Below, in pieces: positions 7,618 through 13,923 of a stretch of DNA of 15,164 nt. The notes under the pieces are model-generated. The model saw only the letters and a list, made by a program, of their open reading frames with translations, was not told the DNA's origin and ran no database searches. Numbering within the stretch: position 1 is the stretch's first letter; every line of letters starts with the position of its first letter. Made by a program: the position numbers and the translations under genes. Origin of the DNA: DASVXQ01 sp046727955 (lineage in GTDB: Bacteria; Actinomycetota; CALGFH01); the NCBI GenBank assembly GCA_046727955.1, contig JBKPDO010000375.1, forward strand, positions 1 through 15,164, written 5' to 3'.

Positions 7618-7742
7618 GATCTGGCCGTAGCTCTGGCCGTGGCTCTCGCTCCAGAAGTGCCCCAGCACCTCTCTGATCGCCGCGCGGAGCGCGTAGCCCG
7701 TCATCGGCATGACGCCCCGGCGCCGAGGACTGCGGTCTTGGT
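7618..7742 (-). pseudogene. PadR-family transcriptional regulator, 5' remnant
   Basis: On the minus strand, KTAVLGA in one frame is followed in another frame by VMPMTGYALRAAIREVLGHFWSES and YGQI, the N-terminal winged-helix signature of PadR-family regulators (usually KTAVLGALSxxPMTGYxLRxAIRxVLGHFWSESxGQIYPTL). The frame shift lies at about 7715-7721, no start codon is present ahead of KTAVLGA, and a 12-bp tandem duplication inserts four residues (SHGQ before SYGQ). After GQI comes TAG and immediately the integrase remnant, so the rest of the regulator has been lost; I did not find it on the other side of that remnant. It faces away from the sulfur operon and shares its upstream region, so it may once have been a divergent regulator there. 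Confidence 0.65.
7620..7643. repeat. 12-bp tandem duplication in the PadR remnant
   Basis: TCTGGCCGTAGC is followed directly by TCTGGCCGTGGC, one mismatch. On the minus strand this duplicates SHGQ/SYGQ in the helix before the conserved GQIYP, right at the point where the PadR homology stops. Confidence 0.85.
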
Positions 7743-7781
7743 CTGACTTCCCCGTCCTTGGGCCTTCCAGGAAGGGTCGTG

Positions 7782-7799
7782 CCTACCCTGGGGGGTAGG
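7782..7799. promoter_or_regulatory. Putative CsoR/CstR-family operator of the sulfur operon
   Basis: A perfect 7-bp inverted repeat, CCTACCC (7782-7788) and GGGTAGG (7793-7799), surrounds four bases TGGG. CsoR/RcnR/CstR proteins are known to bind sites built from TA followed by a C-run and a G-run followed by TA, which is what this is. It lies 96 bases before the first gene of an operon whose last gene encodes a CsoR/CstR-family repressor. Two -10-like hexamers, TACCCT (7784-7789) and TAGGGT (7796-7801), lie in or overlapping it, so binding would block a promoter here. Autoregulation of the whole operon is the simplest reading. The promoter itself is not proven. Confidence 0.6.
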
Positions 7800-7895
7800 G
7801 TACTTCGGGTCAGGATTCCGGGACCTTCGGCTCTGCCCGCGCCGGCCGCCGCTTGCCATCCTCATGTGAGAGAGATCACAAGGAGGAGGCGGGAC

Positions 7896-8318
7896 ATGAG
7901 CGACGGCGAGCAGACCCTGTCGATCGCGCTGCTGTCGGGAACCGACGACAAGCTCAACGCGGCCGCGCTGCTCACAGCGGGCGCGGCCGCGCTGGGCCGC
8001 AAGGTCGACATCCTGCTGCAGTACTGGGCGCTGGACGCGTTTCGGGCCGGCAACACCACCAAGGACCACGGCCTGGCGCCCGAGGCCGGACCCGACGGCG
8101 CCGCCGCCGTCCACCGCCTGGCGGCCGAGGGCGGCGGCCAGCACTGGAGCACGGTCCTGGCCCAGGCCAAGCAGCTCGGCGAGGTGCGCGTGCACGCCTG
8201 CTCGCTGTCGATGGACCTGCTCGGCCTGGCCACCGACGACCTCGACCCGCTGGTGGACGACGTGGAGGGCGTCACCGCGTTCATGCTCGCCGCCGGCGGC
8301 CAGCTCGTCTTCATCTGA
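7896..8318 (+). CDS. DsrE/DsrF-like sulfur-carrier protein (small)
   Basis: The 140-residue first gene of the operon starts at ATG 7896, six bases after a strong AGGAGGAGG. It has a single Rossmann-like DsrE/DsrF domain: hydrophobic strand LSIALLSGTDDKLNAAALLTAGAAALG, VDILLQYWAL, and the putative active cysteine Cys102 in VHACSLSMDLLGL. The same Cys-x3-Met-Asp-Leu-Leu-Gly-Leu motif and the end LVFI/TLFI occur in the larger paralogue at 10006-10539. DsrE-family proteins carry persulfide sulfur on cysteine and exchange it with TusA, the next gene, 16 bases away. A cytoplasmic sulfur-transfer role is inferred from family and context. It could act alone or as part of a mixed oligomer with the second DsrE-like protein. 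Confidence 0.8.
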   Translation: MSDGEQTLSIALLSGTDDKLNAAALLTAGAAALGRKVDILLQYWALDAFRAGNTTKDHGLAPEAGPDGAAAVHRLAAEGGGQHWSTVLAQAKQLGEVRVHACSLSMDLLGLATDDLDPLVDDVEGVTAFMLAAGGQLVFI

Positions 8319-8334
8319 AACGGAGGAGATCACG

Positions 8335-8583
8335 ATGAGCCAACCCACCACCGACCAGGTGATCGACGCGCGGGGGATGGCCTGCCCCGGCCCGCTGCTG
8401 TCGCTGATCGGCGCGATCCGCCAGCGCGAGGTCGGCGCCGTGGTCGAGGTCTGGTCCAGCGATGCGGGCTCGGCGACCGACATCCCCGCCTGGGTCGCCA
8501 AGGCCCGCCACGAGCTGGTCGAGGTCGCCGCCGAGGACGCCGAGGACGGCTACACCCGCTTCCGCGTCCGCAAGGCCAGGTGA
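8335..8583 (+). CDS. TusA-like sulfur carrier protein, copy 1
   Basis: This 82-residue protein starts at ATG 8335, with GGAGGAG (8322-8328) seven bases ahead. The N-terminal motif DARGMACPGPLL is the TusA/SirA signature, with Cys17 as the persulfide-carrying residue in CPGP. The second half (VVEVWSSDAGSATDIPAWVAKARHELVEV) is the usual beta-alpha end of the fold, followed by FRVRKAR. TusA proteins accept sulfane sulfur from rhodaneses or DsrE proteins and deliver it to downstream enzymes. It lies between the small DsrE-like gene and the flavoprotein and is co-transcribed with both. It is divergent from the second TusA in the operon, which suggests different partners. Confidence 0.88.
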   Translation: MSQPTTDQVIDARGMACPGPLLSLIGAIRQREVGAVVEVWSSDAGSATDIPAWVAKARHELVEVAAEDAEDGYTRFRVRKAR

Positions 8584-8589
8584 GCCGCG

Positions 8590-9768
8590 ATGCCCGCCAA
8601 GGTCGTGGTGCTCGGCGGCGGCGTCGGCGGGACGCTGACCGCCAACCTGCTCGCCCGCCAGCTCGGCCGCGACGTGCACGTCACCGTGGTCGACCCCACC
8701 GGCATGCACGTCTACCAGCCCGGCTTCCTGTACGCCGCGCTCGGCAAGGCCAACGGCCGCTGGCTGGCCCGCGACGAGCGCACCCTGCTGCGCCGCGAGG
8801 TCGAGCTCGCCGTCGAGGAGGCCACGCTGGTCGAGCCCGACGAGGGCCTGGTGCGGCTCGCCCACGGCGGCAGCCTGCCCTTCGACTATCTGCTGCTGGC
8901 CACCGGCGCCAGGCTGGTCCCCGACGAGATCCCGGGCCTGGTCCAGGGCGCCCACGAGTTCTACTCGCTGCCAGGGGCGCTGCGGCTGCGGGAGGCGCTG
9001 CGCGGCTTCCGGGGCGGCCGGGTCCTGGTCGGCGTGGCGGGGATCCCCTACAAGTGCCCGCCCGCGCCGGTGGAGTTCACCCTCATGCTGGACCAGTACC
9101 TGCGCCAGCGCGGCGTGCGTGACAGGTCGCAGGTGACGCTGCTGTCGCCGCTGGGCCGGGCGTTCACCATCGAGTCGGCGTCCAAGCTGGTCCAGCCGAT
9201 CATGCAGCGGCGCGGCATCGGCCTGGAGACCTTCTTCAACGTCGAGACGGTCGACCCCTCCGCGCACACGGTCAGCTCGCTGGAGGGCGACAAGGCCGAC
9301 TACGACCTGCTCGTGCTGGTGCCACCGCACCGCGGCCAGGAGGTCGTCGAAGCCTCGGGGCTGGGGGACGCGGGCGGTTGGGTGCCGACCGACCGGGCCA
9401 CCCTGGGCCACCGCGACCACGAGCGCGTCTTCGCCCTCGGCGACGCGACCGACCTGCCGATCTCCAAGAGCGGCTCGACCGCGCACTTCGAGGCGCCGGT
9501 GGTCGCCAGCCGCATCGCCACGCTGCTGCGCGGCACTGCGCCGAAGGCCAACTACGGCGGCCGGGTGATGTGCTTTCTGGAGACCGGCGACGGCATGGCG
9601 ACCGCGCTGCGGTTCGACTACCAGCATCCGCCCGTCCCGCCGGCCCCATCCCGCTTCTGGCACGCCGCCAAGTGGGCGTTCAACCGCCTGTACTGGGACA
9701 CCGTCCCTCATGGGCGCATCCCCGAGCGACGCGCTCCCACACCCGATCCGGAGAGGAGACCGGCATGA
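8590..9768 (+). CDS. Sulfide:quinone oxidoreductase-like FAD-dependent oxidoreductase
   Basis: The 392-residue protein begins with the FAD-binding dinucleotide motif VVVLGGGVGGTLTANLLA (residues 5-22) and has the second FAD-site pattern VFALGDATDLP (280-290), both typical of the disulfide-reductase/SQR group. VYQPGFLYAALG (41-52) and LLLATGARLVPDEIPG (101-116) are SQR-like. Cys156 (YKCPPAP) and Cys328 (VMCFLETG) are placed as the two redox cysteines that bridge sulfane sulfur in SQR. The C-terminal tail (PSRFWHAAKWAFNRLYWDTV, 353-372) is aromatic and amphipathic, as expected for membrane association. The likely reaction is oxidation of sulfide to persulfide or polysulfide with electrons to quinone. 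The start follows TusA by six bases; the ribosome site is weak. Other members of this flavoprotein group with different sulfur substrates cannot be excluded. Confidence 0.82.
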   Translation: MPAKVVVLGGGVGGTLTANLLARQLGRDVHVTVVDPTGMHVYQPGFLYAALGKANGRWLARDERTLLRREVELAVEEATLVEPDEGLVRLAHGGSLPFDYLLLATGARLVPDEIPGLVQGAHEFYSLPGALRLREALRGFRGGRVLVGVAGIPYKCPPAPVEFTLMLDQYLRQRGVRDRSQVTLLSPLGRAFTIESASKLVQPIMQRRGIGLETFFNVETVDPSAHTVSSLEGDKADYDLLVLVPPHRGQEVVEASGLGDAGGWVPTDRATLGHRDHERVFALGDATDLPISKSGSTAHFEAPVVASRIATLLRGTAPKANYGGRVMCFLETGDGMATALRFDYQHPPVPPAPSRFWHAAKWAFNRLYWDTVPHGRIPERRAPTPDPERRPA

Positions 9769-9998
9769 GCACCCCTGTTACCACCACCCTCGACTGCAAA
9801 GGCCTGTCGTGCCCGCTGCCGATCGTCAAGACCGCGGTCGCGATCAAGCAACTGGCAGCCGGCGAGCTGGTCGAGGTGCTGGCCACCGACGCCGGCTCGG
9901 TGGCCGACTTCACCGCCTGGTCCCACGCGACCGGCAACCAGCTGGTCGAGCACACCGCCGACGGCGGCGTGTACCGCTTCCTGATCCGGAAGGGATGA
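9765..9998 (+). CDS. TusA-like sulfur carrier protein, copy 2
   Basis: A 77-residue protein whose ATG overlaps the flavoprotein stop codon (ATGA), implying translational coupling; GGAGAGGAG lies 8 to 16 bases ahead of the start. It has the motif LDCKGLSCPLPIVKTAVAIKQL, with Cys16 of CPLP as the sulfur carrier and an extra Cys11, then LVEVLATDAGSVADFTAWSHATGNQLVEH and the typical end YRFLIRKG. The CPLP signature is closer to standard TusA than the CPGP of the first copy. It sits directly upstream of the larger DsrE-like gene, so each of the two TusA genes has its own DsrE neighbour. Role inferred: sulfane-sulfur relay from the flavoprotein. Confidence 0.9.
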   Translation: MSTPVTTTLDCKGLSCPLPIVKTAVAIKQLAAGELVEVLATDAGSVADFTAWSHATGNQLVEHTADGGVYRFLIRKG

Positions 9999-10005
9999 GC
10001 CAGCC

Positions 10006-10539
10006 ATGACCGACACCGCGCAGATGCAGATGGCGGCGGCCGTGACCGCCGCGCAGGCCAGGCAGAAGGCGAACAAGCTGGTGATCTTCACCTGGGGCGG
10101 GGACCTCGACAAGGTCTGGCCGACCCTGATCCTGGCCACCTCCGCGGCCGCCATGGGCATGGAGACGATCGTCTTCTTCACCTTCTGGGGCCTGTTCCCG
10201 CTGGTCCGCAACGACGTCCGCCTCACCGGCGACAACTGGATGCAGAAGATGCTGTCGCTGCTGCACCGCGGCGGCACCCAGCACCTGAAGCTGTCGCAGA
10301 TGAACTTCGCCGGCGCCGGCCCGGCGATGCTGCGCAAGCTCGCCAGCGACCACAACGTCGCCAGCCCACAGGAGCTGCTCGAGCTGGCCCGCCAGCTGGG
10401 CGTGCGGCTGATCCCCTGCCAGATGACCATGGACCTGCTCGGCCTGTCGCGCGAGGACCTGATCGACGGGCTGGAGGAGCCCGCCGGCGCCGCCACCGCC
10501 CTGGCCGAGGCCCAGGACGCCATCACCCTGTTCATCTGA
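10006..10539 (+). CDS. DsrE2-like sulfur transferase
   Basis: A 177-residue protein with a DsrE/DsrF/DrsH-like domain: ANKLVIFTWGGDLDKVWPTLILATSAAAMGMETIVFFTFWGLFPLVR, a central NWMQKMLSLLHRGG loop, and the putative active Cys138 in LIPCQMTMDLLGL. The two hydrophobic stretches at about 40-67 are of the kind that place DsrE2 proteins at the membrane. Start ATG 10006 lies seven bases after the second TusA, with only a weak GGGATGAG ribosome site that overlaps that gene's stop. DsrE2 proteins are known partners of TusA in sulfur-oxidising prokaryotes. Paralogue of the small DsrE-like protein at 7896-8318, sharing the motif around the cysteine. Confidence 0.82.
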   Translation: MTDTAQMQMAAAVTAAQARQKANKLVIFTWGGDLDKVWPTLILATSAAAMGMETIVFFTFWGLFPLVRNDVRLTGDNWMQKMLSLLHRGGTQHLKLSQMNFAGAGPAMLRKLASDHNVASPQELLELARQLGVRLIPCQMTMDLLGLSREDLIDGLEEPAGAATALAEAQDAITLFI

Positions 10540-10560
10540 TCCCGCTGCCGAGGTGATCGC

Positions 10561-11001
10561 ATGCCCAAGCTCAGCGTGACCCATGTGGCCGGGGACCGGT
10601 TCGAGCTGCAGGTGCGCGGCCACCGGCTGGTCTGTGACCAGCCGGTGGCCGACGGCGGCTCGGACCAGGGCCCGACGCCGACCGAGCTGTTCGTCGCCAG
10701 CCTCACCGCCTGCGTCGCCTTCTACGCCGGGCGGTTCCTGGCCCGCCACGACCTCGACCCCGACGGGTTGCGGGTCGACTGCGACTTCACCATGAGCGCC
10801 GACCGACCCCCGAGGGTCGCCTCGATCGTCCTACGGCTGGTCACACCCCACCCGCTACCCGACAACCGCCGCCGGGCGCTGCTTGCGGTCGCCGACCACT
10901 GCACCGTGCACAACTCCATCCGCCAGCCACCCGACGTGCGCGTCACGCTGGTCGAACCGGCCAGCGCCGACGCCGCCGCCCAAGCAGGGATGGAAGGATA
11001 G
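10561..11001 (+). CDS. OsmC-like protein
   Basis: The 146-residue protein starts at ATG 10561 with GAGGTGAT (10550-10557) just upstream and 21 bases after the DsrE2-like gene. It has the OsmC/Ohr fold markers: GPTPTELFVASLTACVAFYAGRFLARH (38-63), with the first redox Cys51 in LTAC, and ADHCTVHNSI (111-120), with the second at Cys114. Two more cysteines (25, 74) are present. OsmC/Ohr proteins reduce organic hydroperoxides through this cysteine pair, but some family members act on persulfides. In a sulfide-oxidation operon, a role in clearing persulfides or protecting against oxidative by-products is a reasonable inference; no direct evidence distinguishes these. Confidence 0.85.
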   Translation: MPKLSVTHVAGDRFELQVRGHRLVCDQPVADGGSDQGPTPTELFVASLTACVAFYAGRFLARHDLDPDGLRVDCDFTMSADRPPRVASIVLRLVTPHPLPDNRRRALLAVADHCTVHNSIRQPPDVRVTLVEPASADAAAQAGMEG

Positions 11002-11034
11002 CCCGGGTTGTCCGCACCACCTGGAGGGTTGGTC

Positions 11035-11304
11035 ATGCAGCTGGACGAGAGCACCTTGACCGACGCGCTGGCCCGCCTGCGCCGCGTCGAGGGCCAGGTC
11101 GGTGGGATCATCCGCATGATCGAGTCAGGCAGGGAATGCCGCGAGGTCGTCCGGCAGATCTCGGCGGCCTCCCGCGCGCTCGACCAGACCGGCTTCAAAA
11201 TCCTCGCCTGCGGCATGCGCCAGTGTCTGCGCGATGAGCAGGCCGCCGAGCAGGCCGGATACAGCCAAGCAGAGCTGGAGAAACTCTTCCTCCAACTCCG
11301 GTAG
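11035..11304 (+). CDS. CsoR/CstR-family metal- or persulfide-sensing repressor
   Basis: This 89-residue, all-helical protein is the last operon gene. ATG 11035 is chosen because GGAGGG (11023-11028) lies six bases ahead; the TTG at 11008 has no such site. The family signature ALARLRRVEGQVGGIIRMIE is followed by Cys35 (RECREVVRQISA) and ACGMRQCL with Cys59 and Cys64. Copper sensors (CsoR) use Cys-His-Cys with the His four residues before the last Cys; here that place is Gly60, so the copper site is incomplete. The remaining pair Cys35/Cys64 matches the two-cysteine arrangement of CstR, which forms di- or polysulfide bridges with sulfane sulfur. I infer a persulfide-responsive repressor of this operon, acting on the site at 7782-7799. 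Cys59 is an unusual third cysteine. Confidence 0.82.
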   Translation: MQLDESTLTDALARLRRVEGQVGGIIRMIESGRECREVVRQISAASRALDQTGFKILACGMRQCLRDEQAAEQAGYSQAELEKLFLQLR

Positions 11305-11305
11305 C

Positions 11306-11330
11306 CACGCCGCGGCCAGCGTCCGGCGTG
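11306..11330 (+). terminator. Possible terminator hairpin after the sulfur operon
   Basis: CACGCCG (11306-11312) and CGGCGTG (11324-11330) form a perfect 7-bp stem with an 11-nt loop, starting two bases after the stop codon of the last operon gene. There is no T-tract, so it would be an atypical intrinsic terminator or a transcript-end stabiliser. Confidence 0.35.
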
Positions 11331-11435
11331 ACACCCGAACGCGCTCGGGCAGCCGTCCCTCGATGGCGGGTCCGAGGAGCACCTCAGCCGGGACGACCTG
11401 GCTGCGGTTGAGTCCCACCGCGACCATGGCCTCGG

Positions 11436-11810
11436 TCAGACGGGCTCGAGCTCAAGGGGTGGGAGCAGCTCCTCGGCCGCTGCTGGCGGTGTCTGGGTAA
11501 TGCGGTCCAGCGCGGCCCGTAGCACCAGATCGGCGGCATCGAGGTTCTCGCCGCAGAATTCGCAGCGGACCAGGGTGAAGACGTCGTCGGTGAGGTACTC
11601 GGCGTCGTTGCCGCAGCGTGGGCAGGCAAACATCGGTTCCTCCTTCCACTGCCTCCACCAGCGATGCCGGTGGCCGGCCTCGACCCAGGGTCCGGCCGTG
11701 GCGTCGGCCGTGCCCACGGCCGAACGGCCCCTTCTCGCCGGGCAGTCCGGCCTGTCGCAGATGGAGGACCGATCCGCGCGCGGACTCGAGGTGGCCGGCA
11801 CCGCACCCAT
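11436..11810 (-). CDS. Small protein with two zinc-binding-type motifs
   Basis: An unnamed 124-residue protein. Start ATG 11810 is preceded by AAGGAGG with a 5-base spacer. The N-terminal half carries Cys18 and Cys23 (ICDRPDCPA) and EAGHRHRWWRQWKEE (44-58), a possible C2H2-like metal site. The C-terminal half (60-124) has CPRC (63-66) and CEFC (83-86), a standard zinc ribbon, followed by an acidic, proline-rich tail. A second in-frame ATG at 11633 (residue 60), also preceded by an AAGGAGG, could make a 65-residue zinc-ribbon-only form. High GC at third positions throughout supports the longer frame. It is convergent with the sulfur operon. Function unknown; zinc ribbons of this size often bind nucleic acid or proteins. 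Confidence 0.65.
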   Translation of the reverse strand: MGAVPATSSPRADRSSICDRPDCPARRGRSAVGTADATAGPWVEAGHRHRWWRQWKEEPMFACPRCGNDAEYLTDDVFTLVRCEFCGENLDAADLVLRAALDRITQTPPAAAEELLPPLELEPV

Positions 11811-12006
11811 CGAGGCCTCCTTATCCAAGGCCGTTTAGCCCAGGCCAACGGTACCTTGGCCCCTATGTCTTGATTGCCTTAGTCAGCACCCATGAGGTCG
11901 GGCTTGGTCAAGCCCCTACTGCCTTCTCGTGCTGGCCCAATTTGCCGGGCCGAGCCGGGGTCAAGACATCCCACGGGCCGAAGCTGTCAAGCGCGTTGCC
12001 TGGAGG
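11811..12006. other. Non-coding stretch containing the probable end of the second IS110 element
   Basis: No gene is seen here. On the minus strand, downstream of the IS110 stop, the sequence around 11960-11990 (GACAGCTTCGGCCCGTGGGA) resembles the right-end tails I associate with actinobacterial IS110 elements, so the element end probably lies within this stretch. The upstream ribosome site of the zinc-motif gene lies at its left edge. Confidence 0.4.
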
Positions 12007-13158
12007 TCAGGCCGCTTGCTTGGTGGCCTGGTGCTTCCACGCGGTGGCCTCGTTGTACAGCGATCGGCTGCGCAGGCAGCCGTCGAGGATGCCGACCAGC
12101 TTGTTGGCCAGAACTCGTAAGGCCTGGTCGGGTCGTGGGTGTTGCCGCGCGCCCGGCGGGCATCGTAGAAGGCTCTGGCCCCGGGTGAGTGCGTGAGGGC
12201 GCAGAAGGCCCACAGGTAGCAGGCGTCGGCAAGGTGGCGGTTGCGCACGAAGCGGGCCAGCACCACCTTCTTGGTTCCCGACGCCTTGGTGATCGGCGCG
12301 GTCCCTGCGTAGCGGCGGCGGGAGTCGGGCATCCCGGTAGCGGTCGGGGTCGTCGCCGAACTCGCCGAGCAGCCGGGCACCCAGCACGGCACCAAGGCCG
12401 GGCTGGCTGCGGATGATCCGGGCGTCAGGGTGGGTGGCGAACGCCTTGGCGAGCTGCTCGGCGAGGATGACGAGCTGATGGTTCAGCTCGGCGACCACGG
12501 CCGCGCCGGCGGTCACCGCGGCCCCAAACGCGCTGGCAAGGACGTCGGGGGTTCGGGCTGCGGCGAGCGCAACGCTGCCTGCAGCGCTCGCGCGCGGGCC
12601 TGGACGCCCCGCTGTCGGCCAGCCCGGTGCAGGGTCTCGGCGAGCTCGGCGTGCGACAGCGCCGGGCCGTGGGCGGGGGTGGGCGCGATGGCGAGCACGG
12701 CCAGCGCGTCGCGGTTGGCGAGATCGGTGCCGAAGGCGAGCAGCGCTGCCGGGTAGAACTCGCGCAGCGTCGAGCGGAGCACGTTGAGCTGCCGTTGGCG
12801 GGCCCAGACCAGCCGCTGGTGCGCGCGGGCGGGCACCTTGACGGCCTCGGCGGGTGCCGAGTCGCCGGCGATGGGCCGTTGGTTGTGTCGGTCGGTGCGG
12901 ACCAGGCCGGCCAGCACCTTGGCGTCCCCGCTGTCGGACTTGGCCCCAGACAGCACGTGCCGCTCCCGGTAGCGGTGCACCGCCTTGGGGTTGATGGCGT
13001 AGACCTGGTAGCCGGCGGCGGCCAGGGCGCTCACCCACAGGCCCCGGTCGGTCTCGATGCCGACCACCACCTCGGCGGGGTCGCCGGCCCAGTCGGCCAG
13101 CAGGGCGTGTAGCCGGGCCAGGCCCTCCAGGCCCTCGGGTAGGCGCCGGGTATTGAGT
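12007..13158 (-). pseudogene. IS110-family recombinase (transposase), 5'-truncated and frameshifted
   Basis: The minus strand encodes most of an IS110 recombinase of a different subgroup from the one at 804-1905. It opens at TRRLPEGLEGLARLHALLADW, contains the Glu in VVVGIETDRGLW and the two Asp in SGAKSDSGDAKVLAGL, continues with a long helical middle, then QPGLGAVLGARLLGEFGDDPDRY, YAGTAPITKASGTKKVVLARFV and the end ANKLVGILDGCL, EATAWKHQATKQAA, TGA (12007-12009). Three frame changes (near 12555, 12330 and 12130) interrupt it. The first catalytic Asp and about 30 N-terminal residues are missing, and an in-frame TAA sits just ahead of the homology at 13159-13175. It is dead and older than the first IS110 copy. 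Confidence 0.85.
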
Positions 13159-13215
13159 TAGCGGGTCCTTGGGCTGCTGCGGTCCCAGATCGGCGCAGGT
13201 GATGGGGGGTGCCCG

Positions 13216-13923
13216 TCAACAGGCACGGCGGTGGATGAGGAGACGGTCCAGCGCCTGGGCGACCTGGGGCGGCAGACTCGCCCCGGTGGCGGCGGGATGG
13301 GCGCGCAGGTAGGAGGCGACCGTTCGGACCGTGGGACGCAGCGTCTGGGGGGCGACCGTGGCGGCGGCGTCGAGCCTTGCCAGCAGCCGTGGTGACGGCG
13401 GGAAGAACCCCGTGTCGACGTCGGGAACGCCGGCCAGCGTGGCGCACAGCGCCGGGGTGACCAGGGCGGTGCGCAGGCCGATGGTGCTGCGGGCGGGCAC
13501 CACGCTGCCCCCGGGTGGCTCCTGGGCGACCACGACGCTCCCCGGCCCGGTGGGGTCACCGTGGTTGACCGTGGCAACCAGCCCGGCCGTGGTGAGTAGC
13601 CGCCGCGCCTGGTCAAGCGGGCGGCGGGTGACGTCGGGGACCGTCACCTCACGCGGCCGCGTGCCCGCCGTGCCGGCGCTTGTGGCTGGTGGCTGGGCGG
13701 TGACCGTGGGTGCCTGGACGGGCCAGGCATGCGGTGCGCGCAACTGGCGGACGCCCGCCAGGCCGACCGGCACCAGCGCGACCGCAAGCAGCGCCGCCGT
13801 CATGACGGCTGCCCGCCGGCGCCGGCGCAACCTCCGCGCGCGGCGCCGCAGGCGGTGCACGTCCAGCTCGCCGTCGACCCTCCCGGCCCCCTGCTGAAGC
13901 CAGCGGGCGATATCAAGCGTCAT
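13216..13923 (-). CDS. Membrane-anchored PASTA-domain protein, likely anti-sigma partner
   Basis: The 235-residue protein has a short cytoplasmic N-terminus (1-37) ending in a very basic stretch (RLRRRARRLRRRRRA), one membrane segment (about 38-58, VMTAALLAVALVPVGLAGV), a proline/threonine linker and a PASTA domain at about 93-152 (VTVPDVTRRPLDQARRLLTTAGL ... VVAQEPPGGSVVPARSTIGL). The rest (153-235) is unassigned and ends in Cys. PASTA domains bind peptidoglycan or beta-lactam-like ligands outside the cell. Its ATG lies inside the end of the sigma factor gene (11-base overlap), so the two are translated together. The order sigma gene then single-pass membrane protein is that of sigma/anti-sigma pairs; no zinc anti-sigma motif (HxxxCxxC) is visible, so regulation through the short basic tail is inference. 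Confidence 0.7.
   Translation of the reverse strand: MTLDIARWLQQGAGRVDGELDVHRLRRRARRLRRRRRAAVMTAALLAVALVPVGLAGVRQLRAPHAWPVQAPTVTAQPPATSAGTAGTRPREVTVPDVTRRPLDQARRLLTTAGLVATVNHGDPTGPGSVVVAQEPPGGSVVPARSTIGLRTALVTPALCATLAGVPDVDTGFFPPSPRLLARLDAAATVAPQTLRPTVRTVASYLRAHPAATGASLPPQVAQALDRLLIHRRAC

Noticed and set aside
7701..8501. Minus-strand frames opposite the first DsrE and TusA genes, and 8311-9711 opposite the flavoprotein
   Set aside because: Shadows of strongly supported plus-strand genes; no motifs, biased composition rich in Arg, Gln, Ala and Gly.
11125..11427. Minus-strand frame of 100 codons starting 8 bases after the zinc-motif gene and running antisense through the CsoR-family gene
   Set aside because: Only the first 40 residues lie outside the CsoR-family gene, the rest mirrors it, and I recognise no family. 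A remnant of a small gene at 11305-11427 cannot be excluded.
13205..13226. GTGCC/GGCAC hairpin at the end of the PASTA gene as a terminator
   Set aside because: Only five pairs, overlaps the stop codon, and no T-tract follows on the minus strand.
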